Shown here: piece by piece, positions 1 through 12,170 of the stretch
Layout: each line of letters starts with the position of its first letter
Numbering within the stretch: position 1 is the stretch's first letter
NCBI RefSeq assembly: GCF_000003815.2
Contig: NC_049981.1
Span: 12,309,625-12,369,624, forward strand
Length of the DNA: 60,000 bases
DNA from: Branchiostoma floridae
Taxonomy: Eukaryota > Chordata > Leptocardii > Amphioxiformes > Branchiostomatidae
Direction: 5' to 3'
The notes under the pieces: generated by a model
Databases searched by the model: none
Seen by the model: only the letters and a program-made list of their open reading frames with translations
Told to the model about the DNA's origin: nothing
Program-made: the position numbers and the translations under genes

Positions 1-505
1 AAATGCGGAAAGCAGGAATGTTAAGACGAAGTCCTTCAGCCAGGCCTGGCTTCCTTTAGCTCCAAACTGCATACTGTACACGATCACAAAGAAGCTGCTG
101 CTGACAGACGTCAGGATGGCGAGGATCCACGCTATTTTCTTGTAAGGGAATCTCCGGGTGGATGCAGATGATGACACCTGTTCTACTAACGGAAGCTGCT
201 TGCAAAACATCGGTACAAGGATGACGTAAACCGGCAGTGACACCATAAACGAGGTTGCTGCACTACTGAACAAGTCCGAAAGGCGGAGCGTTAGGACACC
301 AGTGTCTAACAGAACGATGTTTGGCCCTGCTGTGACCCCGTACCACATGGCACTGCCCAACATCCACAGGGTGATCTGAGTCAGGCAGCAGACCAGGCGC
401 TGCGCCCGGCTGAAGTGTCTCACACCGGAGTTACACACGGCCGACAGGAGGAGATGCTCATCGTACAGAAGGTACGAAAACGTCGGTAGGGCGTGTTCTC
501 CTTTC
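1..505 (-). CDS. Gene B exon: membrane segments following PLAT
   Basis: The exon starts after a TTAG acceptor (505|506) and runs off the window edge. It matches gene A 47518-48040 almost base for base. It encodes the LYDEHLLLS and [10 protein letters not shown] motifs, where polycystin-1 proteins re-enter the membrane after PLAT, then hydrophobic TM2-TM4. The upstream exon (816-908) leaves two bases (CA) that join the first G here to give Gln in frame. Confidence 0.85.
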
Positions 506-3500
506 CTAAGATAAGGATAACGACGTATGTTAGTATCCGAATCAATTATCTTCATAAAAGAAAGAAAGAAGTCACGTGACCTATTTGGCCTTTGACTCAC
601 AGGGCACGTGACTACCGTCAGAGCTGAGGGAAAATGGCGGATGCCTTCTGAGAGCTTCTCGCATAGGCCTCTTCGTCGTGCGCAACGTTAATCTTTTCAA
701 TGAACTCTGTAGGTTAAAAGGAATACGTTTTTCTTAAATTTAGAGGATTGTGCAGGGATAAACAAGTTGGTGTTTTTTTTGCGAGACACCTTCTAAGAAG
801 ACCTGTCCTACTTACTGCGCATCTCCATCAGGAACTGCCTTAAGGGTCCTCATCGTTCTACAGTCATCTTTGTTAGCAGACAGCCAGGTGTAACAAGGGA
901 AAAGGAACCTGAAGGAAAAACGACGCAAACATTAAGTCTTGAACTAAAGGAAACTCAAACATATACCAATACCTCATACCTAGTACCTCCGAGAAATACT
1001 AAGAGCTGTTGTAAATATGACACAACCATGTCTATTCTACACGCTACAAGTTCCACACTTAGCCACATGTCATTATAAGGTTCTGACTTTTGGCCATGTG
1101 TCAATTTTCCTTTCCTGACAGCCTGTCGAAAGTTTGACCCCGGTCAGCTCATTTCCTCGGGGGTGTTGAGAATGCGACATTTTGAATGATGTCTGATTTG
1201 TAGGGTGATGACTGTAATACCCACATTAGATCACGGGACTAAGTGCTACCAATACCAACTATTTTATACAATGTGCTTGTATTTGTGGTATTTGTGCTAC
1301 TGATAATAGTGATATATCGTTATACCCACCCCTGTGATGACTGTACGTCCCAGACTGTGATGTTGTCTATGAAGAGTGACTCCATGGCGCCCTTCCCGGA
1401 GCTGTCGTGCCAGACCTGTACAGACTGGAGCTCGCCGATGGAGGCTGGTGTCGTCATGATGTGGTACGTGTCACCACCTCTGGCTAGAACCTGAGTACAT
1501 TGTGGAAAAAGAACGGGCATTTATTGTATTGTCTATTCTGCTTTGTATCTAAGATCACGGCCAAAGTTGGGAGCACAGCAATGGTAACAGGTACTATAGG
1601 TGTGGCAAAGCATTGTATAAAACTACATGGCTATTTACATTAATACATATGGTACAAAGGTTTAGATTGTTCTTGTCCTTGTTCATTAATAACAATGGTT
1701 CTTACCAAGCCAGCAGGGTTGAGAGTGACCATGGCTGTCCTGCCCTCTGACCCTGTGATCATCAGCCCGACTACAGATGCCGTGCCGGCATCAGGCTGGG
1801 TTCCCGTACGGACAGACACGACGTAGACGTAGTCCGCACCGGGAACCTCTGATGGGATGGTGGAGACTTTGGGAACAACCACACCGTGGTCGTTTGACGT
1901 CGCAGCTAGTCCAACACCAGGGTTGTCTGCCACTGCGCTGCGTTTAGAAGTCTGACTCTGATAAACATTAAACGATACCTTTATAGAGACTTGTATAACA
2001 AACTACTAGTACTATTTGCAAACACATAACCACAAGAACTGGCGTTTCGGTGACCGCTTGTCACCTTCTTCAAGGCAATGATGGCTGGTTATACTTCGTA
2101 TTGTAGCTAGGTGTCGCTTCAATTTTTACAAATGTGGTCCCAAACGTATTTTCACATTTACATACTAGGTATTGTCATCAAAAGCAACAAAACCAAGAGA
2201 GTTAACAATTGTAAGCTACATCTTACCAAACGTTGCTAAATCTATATTTCCCATAAAGACGGAACGTTTGAAAGCGCATTTGTAAACCTAACTAGCTGTA
2301 GTGTGAAGTAGACCGAATGGTTAATCTAAGCAACACAAAAATTCTTATGAGGCTTGAAAATGTAAATGCACTTAAATCTTAACGTACCTTGATGTCAAAA
2401 CGTAGTATCAATAGTTGGGCCACTAGGAACGCCATCCACATCGCTACGATGGTTGCGAACACGGTGGAATTTGAGGACAGCTTCTCAAAGTTGCTACCCA
2501 AGTTGGTGAAGTCCACAGAATTTGGAATTGGCAGAAAAGACGACCCGACAATCAACCTGGAGCTTTTCCCATCACTGCTGAAGGCCATATCACACGTGCA
2601 TCCTGTGGTCTTCTCGTCAGTTCCGGTCCCAACCTGTGGTACAGAGAAAAATTGGTCTTCAGAAATACTCATAAATATAACGATACAAAAAATGTAAATG
2701 ATTGAACTTAGATTGGACTTAGAATTTAATGAATCAGAATTTAATTTTTTTTACTGAAATGTATACCCGACGCGAATTTTATGTCAGATTGGCTTTGAGT
2801 TGTCAGCTAGAAAGGACTCCCCAAGACTTGTCTAAAAGTCAGAATTTACTGACAAGAAAAAAGTTCATCCACGTGAAAGGTAATCTAGTTTTACTGCAGT
2901 GACGACTACACATTTGGAAAATGTTAACTTGTAACACAACATGTTTGTTTCTATGTGTTATTTACATTCTACTTTCTAAGCGAAGGTTAGTTTCCGACTG
3001 GTTTCCGACGTCTTTTAGGTAATTTTTATCATGCTCTCTATTTTGTGTCTTTTTATTGTCTACCAGCCAAACGTACATGTGCTCTCCTAGACTCTGGCTT
3101 GTTTGGGAAGCCTGTTTAGATGTTTATCGTGCATTTCATTTTGTCAATTCTTTGTGAGTAGTTAGACCAGTAAGTAAATAACACCTTGCAGCGGTTGTTG
3201 TTCCACGCCTGATTATCCATTTCCCACATCAGACAGGAGACTGCAGTAGTCTGCAGGGTGAAGCCTGATGGGTTGCCATGGCGACCTGGAGAGGGCGTGG
3301 TCAGGGAGTCTCTAGTTGCTGACCTCAGCAGTCGTCGGAATCCATTGTCAGGAACATCTGTACCAACTTTTACAGACATAGAAGGTAAATATCACTTAAC
3401 ATGGCAGGAACTTTCTATGGTATCACTCAAGATTGATATCATGTTTATTGACGCTTGATGGCTGAAACCTAATTCTAACCTTTAAATGGTAATCACTAAC

Positions 3501-6500
3501 AGGTACACAAATGCGAAAATCATGTGAACTTGCTACAAAATTCCAAGAAAATTTCACGTAAAACATTTAGGTTCAACATCGTCACAGTTAATAACATAAG
3601 TTGACAGATAAGTACACAAAATAAGATTCACGTCACATTTCTGAAGGGTCGCACAGACTATTAGCTTTATGTGAAATTGTTCTTATTTTGCATCACATTT
3701 CCCCTAAACGGTCTGGAAGAATCACAGTTTGGAATTTGAAAACATGTTATCTAGTTATGTTAGATGTTACATCATACGAAGATTATGTTTACCTTTTGAC
3801 TTTACACCAACTATGACCCAGCCATGTTCGTTTCGCATCTCCGGAACGAATAAAAAGGTGAAGTTGGAGTAAACCAGGCCATACGGCATCTCAAAGCCAT
3901 CATAATCAGTGACGTCAGGAGGTTTGACAGTTGTTGTGTAGTCGTACTCTTCTTCAGTTGGGAAGTCGTGAATCCGGACGTACACCTGCAGCTCCGTGTC
4001 GACGTCATCGACTGAGAATTTGAGCAGGGGCACCTGGCCTCCATCGGCAATGTACATCGCGTGATACTTCATGTTAGTGTTATGGCTGGGAACCATTGGG
4101 AATGAGCTACGCGCATCATGGACTTTCTTGCCATGAGACGTTGTCTCAGTGTCGTGGTCGTGTTCTTCAGTGTCAGTCGTGATGCCAAATACCACATCAG
4201 ATCGTAAGTTAACGGTGATGTTCGGTGCTGCCGGTTTGACGGCTTGTCCTCCATTGTTGTCTGCATCAGCGGTGATGGTTAGCATGACTACAGGTGAGGA
4301 TACCTGAGTTTCCTTCTCACTCCACACGAAAGGATCATTGTCAAATGCCAACACCTAGGAGAACCACAAGATGTACGATTGATGGATCTTGGTAATCTTT
4401 GATCTTTGTGTCATAAAATTCGATGCATCTTCTAAACTGTTATGCCAAGGAATCGCAGCTACAGCTACCATATAAACCTCTTTGATCAACATTGAAACTG
4501 GTAACAATGATGCTTGTGAATAGTAAGGGTATATATTCTTATAAGTATACTGATTTTAGAAGGGCTAATAATGCAATGGAAGAAACTGTGTGAATTTTTT
4601 ACAAGCAAAATCTTGTCAAAACGACCTGATTCAAAATCAGATGCCAATTTGCTTTCAAAAAAATCCACAGAAATGATGCCTGACATACCTTGATAGTGGC
4701 GTTCTGAGGAAGGCTGTCGCCCTCTGTGAGGATGATAGAGCCGATATCCTGATCGATAGGAACGGTACCGACATCAGGGATGGCCTTTATCACAGCCGTG
4801 AGCACGCCGTCAGACCGGATATGGGTAACATTTCCTTCCGGTGTCGTCTCTTCCAACAGCTTGTCAGCTGCCGCCTCCAACAGGTCCAGCAAACTCATGG
4901 TCTCGTCCTTCATCTGTATTGAAAACAATTGATTTACATGAATGATGAATATTGTACCTTTATATGACATGCACAGATTTTACAGACTTTTTTTTACAGT
5001 ATTTGTGAGGTTAACTTTGTGCATTTATCATAAAATACCGGTGTGTCATAAGCAAACCATTAATTCAAAACGCTTGAGAAAGCTAGGCACTTCCTGCTTT
5101 TGGTTCAATGAAAAGGAAACACATACCCGAGACTTAAAACGTTCTTGTTCTTTTTTCTTTTGCTCCAGCTGTTCTACCGGCGACATGTCGGGGGAATCAA
5201 CGTCTATCAAGTCTTTCACCTCACCAGTAACGCCAATCGAAAGGTCAAAAGTCGTTTCCATAGCAACAGTCTCCCTGCTATTGCTCAGAGCTTGTAGTAC
5301 CGACGACGTTCCGTCTGTGACTTCTTTCAGAAGCTCTTTGCGATCCTCCAGTGACCCTATGAAGTTCTTCACCTTGTCATCCAGCGTTTCAATAAGAGCA
5401 GGGATCTCTTCCTGGAGGATAGAAAATTTTCGCAGCGGTTGGAAAATTGATGATAAAAGCATTACGACAAAGTGGTAGAGATTTTGACTTGATGTTTTCA
5501 AAGTGTGTGGCATATATTACCTCCATTAGAAAGGAGGTCTGTGTTGAGGATTCCTGGGTCGTCATGAAAACACGCGGTTGGGGAGTTGACTCAGCTGTAC
5601 TTGGTGTCAGCGGTGGGATAGTGGTCATGATCGGCACGTGTTCGGTGGACACCTCTTCAGTTGTTTCCCAACCAAATCCTGTCACGGAAAATGGTTGGGT
5701 GGATGTCACGCAAGACTGGAAAGTGCATCTAATTGGTTCCACCACCCTAGATTACATTTTAAAATTCTGCAATAATGCAGATCGTAAAGTAGAGGACAAA
5801 GTACCTAGAGCTATGGACTTTTGAAAAATGGAATACTGATGGTCTAGTAATTTGCATTGACTCAAACAATGCATAAATTCCTTCCTTCAGCAGTAATTGG
5901 TTCGCTCGCGCATGCAATCAAATGATTTTATTTTGCTGCTTACTTCCCATGACATAAGGCGTCGTAGTTTCCTTGGTTGTTGATCTTGTAGAAAAGAAAT
6001 TTAAAGTTGAAGTAGATGTGTCCGTGTCTGTGAGCGGATACCAGGTGGTTGATGGAACAGGAGATGTAGTAGACAGAGATGTAGTTTGACCTGTAGTGCG
6101 CGCTGTTGTTGCCGTTGATGTTGTAAGTACTTGGGGATAAGTAAGTAGAATTAGATTTGGAATTGAACAAAAAATCCGGCCCTAATAGCCAACATTCGAC
6201 TAGTAAAATACAAGAAGCAATTATGGATTGTATTTGAGAAATTATAAGATGTTGGAAGGCAATGTTTGTTAGAATTATGAAAAAACCTACGTTGACAGTC
6301 GTTCCCGTCGCCAGTGAACCCATCCAGACACATACAGCGATAGGTCCCGACAGTGTTCACACAGAAGGCGTGTACGTCACACGTTGCATCCCCACTTCTA
6401 CATTCATCAACATCTGCAAGTGATTGATGATATCATCTAACTATCTATAGGTCATATGCAACTCAATAGCTGCAACTTCTAGTGGGTACACAAACTCCAA

Positions 6501-9500
6501 CAATTGAAATCCTAATTTTCATTGTTCTTTTCTTTTTTTCTCTTCTGAGGTTACTGCCCTCAACTTATTGAAGACTTTGTAGCCTATATGCCATGTACTT
6601 CAAAGATTGATCCGCTGACGTTGACACTGGGAAGAACCCTTACTCTTTTCGATAAATGTGTTGGATTCCTTATCATGCTCGTGGCGTAGCTCTCCTCAAG
6701 CAAACATGGGATTTCCATTTAACGTCTTGTCCGAGGGGCGTCCCCAACCTAAGCTAAGTACTCATTTTCACTTGCGCGAAGTGAAGAAAGTCGAGTAAAG
6801 TATCTTTCACGAGGGCACAAGATCTTTAGTCTTACAAGATCTGTTTCTGGGCTCTGGGCCAAACACCCTGCAGTTGTACCACATGACCCCCCCCCCCATT
6901 GTTAGTCAATCTTAACTCGGGATTTATAACTTAGATTTACGCCAAACGAAGAACAGACCTTGGCAGCCGCCCGCCCCCATGACGTAACCTGTTGAGCAGA
7001 CACAGTCGAAGAAGCCGTAGCCGTTGATGCAATCGGCGTTGATGCCGCATATGGTTGGATTCACCAAACACTCGTCAATGTCTATTGATTCAAACAAAAT
7101 TTCTCGTTAAATCCCGTGGAAAGAAGAAAACACGATACTCTGTCGTTGATATTGCTCAGAATAGTCACAAGATATATGACCCATTGTTCATACTAGTAGT
7201 AGGCACAGATTAGATTTTTTTTGGAATGTGTACCATCGCAGTTGTGGCCGTCAGCATTCAACCTGTAACCGTCCCCACAGAGACAATGGTAGCTCCCACC
7301 AGTGTTGACACAGGTCTGCTCACAGCCGCCATTTAATGACGCACATCCGTCCATTACTATTCATGGGGCAGAATCGTTGTATGGGGTTACACGTTATTTA
7401 GAATACACCAGAATAGCTTAACATGAATTGTGTACAAATTGTCTGAATATGGTAATGCATAACCAGCATAGCAAGTATTAAGCTTATATATTAATCAACA
7501 ACACAGTCATGCAATTATCTACTCCTATTCTACACAGATAGATGTACAGTCCACATACAAGTAACAGTTACCTCATAAACATTTATCTGGGTAATGTAAC
7601 TGAGTGTATTCTAGTGATAATCAATGGAATGAGTTATTTCCTGTGTGTATTAATAATTTCTTAAGAGTTTTAGTATACACAGTTATATCTTATTTACTAC
7701 AATTTCTTAAGAGTTTTAGTATACACAGTTATATCTTATTTACTACAGTTTCTTAAGAGTTTTAGTATACACAGTTACATCTTATTTACTACAATGACAC
7801 AAAAATGTATTTTTGACGTGGATAAAAATAGCCCACCAGTACAGTTATGTCCATCTCCGTCCAGTACGAACCCTTCACTACAGGAACAGTTGTAGCTGCC
7901 TACAGTGTTGGTGCAGGTCTGGGAACAGCCGCCGTTCAGAGTGGAGCACTCGTCAATATCTACAGGCAAGAAAATCGATCAGACAATGACAATATATACT
8001 ACTATCTTACACAAAAAAAGCATATTCCAACAGCAAATATTTTCCACACATCGCCACGTCTGTTTTTTTTAAAACATTACTGTTGATAATTGTTGTTGAT
8101 GTCAAACAATGTAGCAATATTCACAATTATTAGGATGAAGTTCCATCAATTTATCATAAAAGTATGTCAAAAGTATAATTAATTTCTTAAATGCCTTGAC
8201 ATATCAGATGTGTCTCCGTCCAGTTTCCGGTAGAAAGGCACGTTCTTATGATGACGTCACCGGATATGACGTGATACCCTGGTGCGCATGGGTAGCTGCA
8301 GTTCTCCCCCAACAGAAAGGGGCAGTTGCAGACAGGTCCGGTAGTGTTAGGTTGGGTTGGTGGGTCAGAACAACCTTGGGGAAACCAATCTGGCAAAAGC
8401 ATAAAAGTCTACAGTAAGCATATGATAGTATCATATAAGATAGATGGAACTTATCCTTTTGATTGCTCCCAAGAGATATGCAATATGATTTAACTTCAAG
8501 GTTTTCGAAAATTGGTTGAGGTAAGGCCCTTTAGTACAACGGTAAGATCAATACTGTTATATACTGTCTGAACCTCGCCTCTTCCCTCATGACGTCTGCA
8601 GTCTGTGCGAAGACTGTTTTTACAGATGACCTTCAAAATGGTCAGGCCTTCTGTTTTTAGTATGAACATTTCATTAGAAGAAGGCACATTTTCCCCTTTT
8701 GTTTTTGCCATCCTACCCCCTCCGATGGAATTTGAGCACACTAGAAAAGGATGATTCGGTTAAGAAAATGTGGAATAAAGATGTCTTGGAATTTATTGCC
8801 CATCCTTTCGTATAACCTCTAACACGAAACATAACTATCTATATTACCTTGTGTGCAGTTCAATCTCCAGTCGCCAGGATGCTCGTGTGTACGGTACCGG
8901 ACATAACCGATAGGCTTTGGGTCAGGGTCAGTCCAGCTGAGAATCGGCTCCACCTCTCCATGCCTGCCAAAGCCAATGTTGCCACTGACAGACCAGCAGA
9001 TCCAGAATCTGCGAAACTCCTCAGCAGAAAAGATATCTGGAAATATGGAGCACAATAGCTAGGCTTCTTAATACTTCACCTGGCACGAAAGCGACTATCT
9101 GGATAAGGAGTATTCCACGCAATAGATGGTTTGGGAAATCTTAATCAAAGTGGCTTTGGACATTGAAGTTCGAATCAAAATTATCCACCGGGAGACCCGC
9201 CCAAGCCTAAAGATTTTAGGCATGCCCAGCAGCCGATAGAAGACCTACGGTGTCCCACACGAAAGTGAACCCAAAACAAACAAGAGTTCGTAGGGCACAA
9301 ACTTCCGTGAAGTAATTAACGTGCTTGTGTTTTGGGCCAAAGCGTTTGGTACCCTCTTAATGTAGCGTGCCTCTTTTTCGAAATTAGTCTAATTGGTCAC
9401 AGCTTGTATCATACATATTTAAGGCAAGCAGTTGATCTACAACAACGCAGAAATGAACATCTGCTTGAAGAGTAGCTAATTAAGCAAATGCTTCACAGGC

Positions 9501-11672
9501 AAACGGCAGGTGGGTGTGAATTGGACCGTCAAGACGGGGGCGTCGGTCTGAAATTATCCAAAAGCAACAAAAAAAAAACTACTACGGTGCGCTAAATCAC
9601 CATGTATCATTGAAAACTCCATAACAACCGACATGCCAAAATTCAAACAAATCCCCAATGGAAATGTTGAAATGTGCAAAGCCTGAATTGAGCAGATACA
9701 TTTATGTATGTCACTTACCGCTAATGAACTTCCTATCAAGGATGTCGTACAGGTTGTCAGTCAGCGCGAATTTTAACAGTCTGGCTACAGTTATGACGTA
9801 CACCATGTTTGTAGGCTGATGGGACAGTCTAATCTGTGCTTGTGACGTCGTTTTGACTCCGAATACAAAAGGTGATGGGATAGGTTCGGCGTTGAATCCA
9901 TGGTACCCTAGGATTCCGTCTGTGTAGTCCAGTTTGGAGCAAGAAGCTACACGTATGTGGATACAGTACAGTTAAAGGGGGTTCAATAAAACACATTTAT
10001 GTCGTCGTTCTAAAAATCGCCATGTTGATGCCCCTATTTGCCAATCATTCCCAAGCATTATCTGACATTCAATGATCGTCTGACCCTTTAAAACGACTAT
10101 AATGCTCTACAAGCTCAAAGAAGAGAATGTCAGAAGACTATGTACAGTAACTTGATCTGTCAATAAGTCATGGATATGGAAAATAAACTTCATGGATATG
10201 GAAAATAAATCAAATCGCTGTATAGAATTTAATAAAATTCCGAAAGGTGATCATTTCCTTGACACAAAGAAAGAATAGGAAAATATAGGATGACGTACCA
10301 GTACAGTTGTGTCTGTCTCCGTCCAGTACGAACCCTTCACTACAGGAACAGTTGTAGCTGCCTGCAGTGTTGGTGCAGTTGTGGCTGCAACCGCCGTTCT
10401 GATCTGAGCACTCGTCAATATCTACATGCGAGAAAACAGCTGAATTATGAATCAGATAATGTGGCTACTTCCAGTGAATCAACAGGAGAAAGTGAATCCA
10501 AGGGAAAACGTTGGTATATATCAATCATTATTATAATGACATATTTCAAACTGCTGACTGAATCTTAACTAGTTGTATTTCTTGGCACAGCTAGTCAAGC
10601 TGACCTTGGCAGAACTCATCATACTCCGTCCATTGCCCGTCTGCATTGCATGTTTTGGTGATTACATCACCGGAAATGACGTGATATCCCGGGGAACATG
10701 GGTAGGTGCAGTTCTCCTCCAGCAGATAAGGACAGTCACACACAGGTCCGGTAGTGTTGGCTTGGGTCGGCGGGTCAATACACACTCCTGAAAATCCATC
10801 TGAATAGAATAATAGTTTATTCATTTTTCTGTTTCTCTTGAAATGCAAATGAAACAATAAACAATCCTTGCTAAATCAGCACACAAATATTGGTCCATTA
10901 CTCATTGACAGATATATTTAAGGATAATCGAACAACTCTTGCCTTGTGAACAGTTGAACAGAAAGTCTCCGGCGGCGTTTACAACCTTATATCCAGCTCT
11001 TTTGATGTTAGTGAGTGGCTGAGGGTCTGTAACGCTCAGAAACGGTTCCACCTCTCCACCCCTGCCTACACCAACACTACCGCCTTTAGACCAACACACC
11101 CAGAACCTTCGAAACTCTTCAGCTGATGTCATATCTGCAAATCATCATTTTCGAAATGGGTCATTCAAGGGCCTGTCTTCTTTGCGTTAATACTTTTCTG
11201 TTATCCATGTTGTATCTTTAGGTATGTTGAAAGATTTTGAATCAATGATATTGTTTTATAAATCATATAGATTTACATTTTAAGAGATGGCTTTTCATGG
11301 GCACTGTGCTTTTAGGCTGACCCTCAATAGAAATGTGTGAAACAGAATAGATAAAGCCCTGCAATCTATACAGAACTGTTCAAAGTCGTAGAAAAATATC
11401 GGAATAGTATATTTCATAACCATGCTCGTTACCTAATGAGATGTATGACGCTAGAATGACCGCGGGGCTGTCTTCGTAAATTCTCACGAGATTCCATTGG
11501 CCAGAAAAAATCACCACGCGATACCCGTCGGCACCACGTGTGTCAAGTCGCATAGTGACGTCACCGATGGTGTCGACCTTGACCTCGAAGATGAAGGGCG
11601 GGGAGGTGACCTCAGGAAGGTCCATTATCAGGCCCATGTCATTGTCCGCGTGCTTTGGTATCGAACAAGATG
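1..11672 (-). CDS. Polycystin-1-like receptor/channel gene B (C-terminus off window, 5' end not found)
   Basis: Multi-exon gene of the PKD1 family: large modular ectodomain, GAIN/GPS, TM1, intracellular PLAT and further membrane segments. Exons placed by splice signals and by alignment to gene A: <1-505, 816-908, 1330-1490, 1706-1957, 2388-2633, 3185-3366, 3793-4354, 4689-4913, 5127-5411, 5521-5678, 5944-6129, 6291-6413, 6959-7081, 7234-7356, 7837-7959, 8195-8389, 8848-9036, 9719-9946, 10299-10421, 10605-10799, 10943-11134, 11433-11672. Exon lengths and phases equal those of gene A wherever both are present. Domains from the N side: FAMeT, sushi, EGF, FAMeT, sushi, four EGFs, Ser/Thr linker, GAIN, GPS, TM1, PLAT, TM2 onward. 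The channel exons lie left of base 1. The first exon seen starts in phase 1 without a signal peptide, so at least one more 5' exon exists. Family assignment is firm; function (ciliary or sperm-type sensing) is inference from the family. Confidence 0.85.
816..1957 (-). CDS. Gene B exons: PLAT domain
   Basis: Three exons (1706-1957, 1330-1490, 816-908) encode a complete PLAT/LH2 beta-sandwich, the intracellular domain after TM1 in PKD1 and lipoxygenase-type proteins. Visible marks are [20 protein letters not shown] at the start, [14 protein letters not shown] in the middle and FPCYTWLS at the end. The 5' border of the first exon is set at 1957 (TTTATCAG acceptor), because a site 33 bases further upstream that looks like an acceptor in gene A is AA rather than AG here. 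Confidence 0.85.
2388..2633 (-). CDS. Gene B exon: second half of GPS and TM1
   Basis: 246 bases, phase 0 at both ends. It carries the last GPS cysteines (GCTCDMAF), the SSFLPIPN segment and a hydrophobic helix, [20 protein letters not shown], which is TM1. The residue normally serving as the Thr/Ser nucleophile in a GPS is Ala here (codon 2583-2585), and the usual His-Leu before it is Asp-Met. Self-cleavage is therefore unlikely if the known GPS chemistry applies. Confidence 0.85.
3185..5411 (-). CDS. Gene B exons: GAIN-like region and first half of GPS
   Basis: Exons 5127-5411 (95 codons), 4689-4913 (75 codons), 3793-4354 and 3185-3366. The first two are helical and charged ([32 protein letters not shown]), as in GAIN subdomain A. 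The third has the NPFVWSE motif common before the beta-rich part in REJ/PKD1 proteins and ends EHGWVIVGV. The fourth holds the first GPS half, [17 protein letters not shown]. Phases 0, 0, 0 and 1 close throughout. No distinct REJ domain could be recognised by eye. Confidence 0.8.
5521..6129 (-). CDS. Gene B exons: Ser/Thr-rich mucin-like linker
   Basis: Exons 5944-6129 and 5521-5678 encode a low-complexity stalk rich in Thr, Ser and Pro (for example [19 protein letters not shown]), presumably O-glycosylated, between the EGF array and the GAIN region. The first joins the preceding EGF exon through a split Leu codon. The second is taken to start after TTCCGTGACAG (5678|5679), which keeps the frame; an AG at 5747-5748 would lead to an early stop. 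Confidence 0.65.
6291..7356 (-). CDS. Gene B exons: three EGF-like domains
   Basis: Three 123-base phase 1-1 exons (7234-7356, 6959-7081, 6291-6413), each one EGF-like domain with six cysteines. Two start DIDEC or DVDEC, the calcium-binding EGF signature. The 7234-7356 exon reads MDGC instead of the VDEC of gene A, losing the acidic calcium ligand. A SINE remnant lies in the intron between 6413 and 6959. Confidence 0.85.
6716..6890 (-). mobile_element. SINE remnant in gene B intron
   Basis: On the minus strand this reads as a degraded tRNA-derived SINE: a decayed tRNA-like head, then the conserved body around GGGCACAAG / AAGTGAAGAAAGTCGAG on the plus strand. The same intron of gene A (55318-55500) carries the same element, so the insertion predates the split of the two copies. 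A better preserved copy is at 35490-35760. Confidence 0.6.
7655..7792. repeat. 46-bp tandem repeat, three copies
   Basis: Three nearly identical head-to-tail copies of a 46-base AT-rich unit starting AATTTCTTAAGAGTTTTAGT, in the gene B intron between two EGF exons. Gene A has only a single degraded counterpart (around 56260-56320), so the expansion is specific to copy B. Confidence 0.9.
7837..9946 (-). CDS. Gene B exons: second FAMeT-sushi-EGF module
   Basis: Exons 9719-9946 and 8848-9036 together form one farnesoic-acid-O-methyltransferase-like (FAMeT) domain; the second half has the hallmark [13 protein letters not shown] and [13 protein letters not shown]. Exon 8195-8389 is a sushi/CCP domain ([30 protein letters not shown]). 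Exon 7837-7959 is a calcium-binding type EGF ([16 protein letters not shown]). All are phase 1-1, so the whole module can duplicate without frame damage. The FAMeT fold is used here as an extracellular domain; nothing implies methyltransferase activity. Confidence 0.85.
10299..11672 (-). CDS. Gene B exons: first FAMeT-sushi-EGF module
   Basis: Exons 11433-11672 and 10943-11134 (FAMeT halves: [16 protein letters not shown], then [16 protein letters not shown]), 10605-10799 (sushi: [17 protein letters not shown]) and 10299-10421 ([19 protein letters not shown]). Same order and phases as the module at 7837-9946 but clearly diverged, so this is an old internal duplication. The FAMeT second-half exon ends CACAAG|GCAAGA, which looks like a GC-type splice donor. 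Confidence 0.85.
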
Positions 11673-12170
11673 CTGCATAAGAACACAAAGGGAACATCGC
11701 CCTTGCTGATTCCTAACTGTATAAGCTGTCGCATGTAAAACTCTGCTATATCTCATATAAAAAAATGAGGAGAGTGTCGTCTGTAAACCGCCGCTATAGT
11801 AAGGCAATATAACAAATAAAGTGTTATTGATCAATTGAACTATTCTCCAACTAATTAGACTCACTGGGATTTTCGACTGAAACTCAGCTTTCTGACCGAA
11901 TCGCTCATCACATCTGACTTGATGCACGTGTGACATCAGAAATGGGTCAAAGGTGGTTGGAAGCCCCCCCCTCTCCCGACTGACATAAGGTTGGTTCGAC
12001 CTAATATGTAAATGGACACCTTTACACCTCTAACAACCTTTGAACCATAGCTGAAATTACACTTTCTCCAAGCCATTGGGTCAGAAAGGTCAAAGGGACT
12101 GGACAATTAAGTTGAAAATTCTGCTAAGTCCAATTTTTGGTCGCTTTTTTTCGAAAATAACTAAACCATT
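11673..12170. other. Non-coding stretch, no gene recognised
   Basis: No exon, signal peptide or RNA gene could be supported here. The missing 5' exon(s) of gene B should lie here or further right, but I cannot identify them. Confidence 0.4.

Noticed and set aside
1990-2003. Apparent loss of a splice acceptor in gene B (AG to AA relative to gene A), suggesting a dying gene
   Set aside because: A second acceptor 33 bases downstream (TATCAG at 1958-1963, exon from 1957) is present in both copies and keeps the frame, so the first site is probably not used.
5679-5748. Frame break at the second linker exon of gene B if the AG at 5747 is used
   Set aside because: An acceptor TTCCGTGACAG just before 5678 exists in both copies, gives equal 158-base exons and closes the frame.
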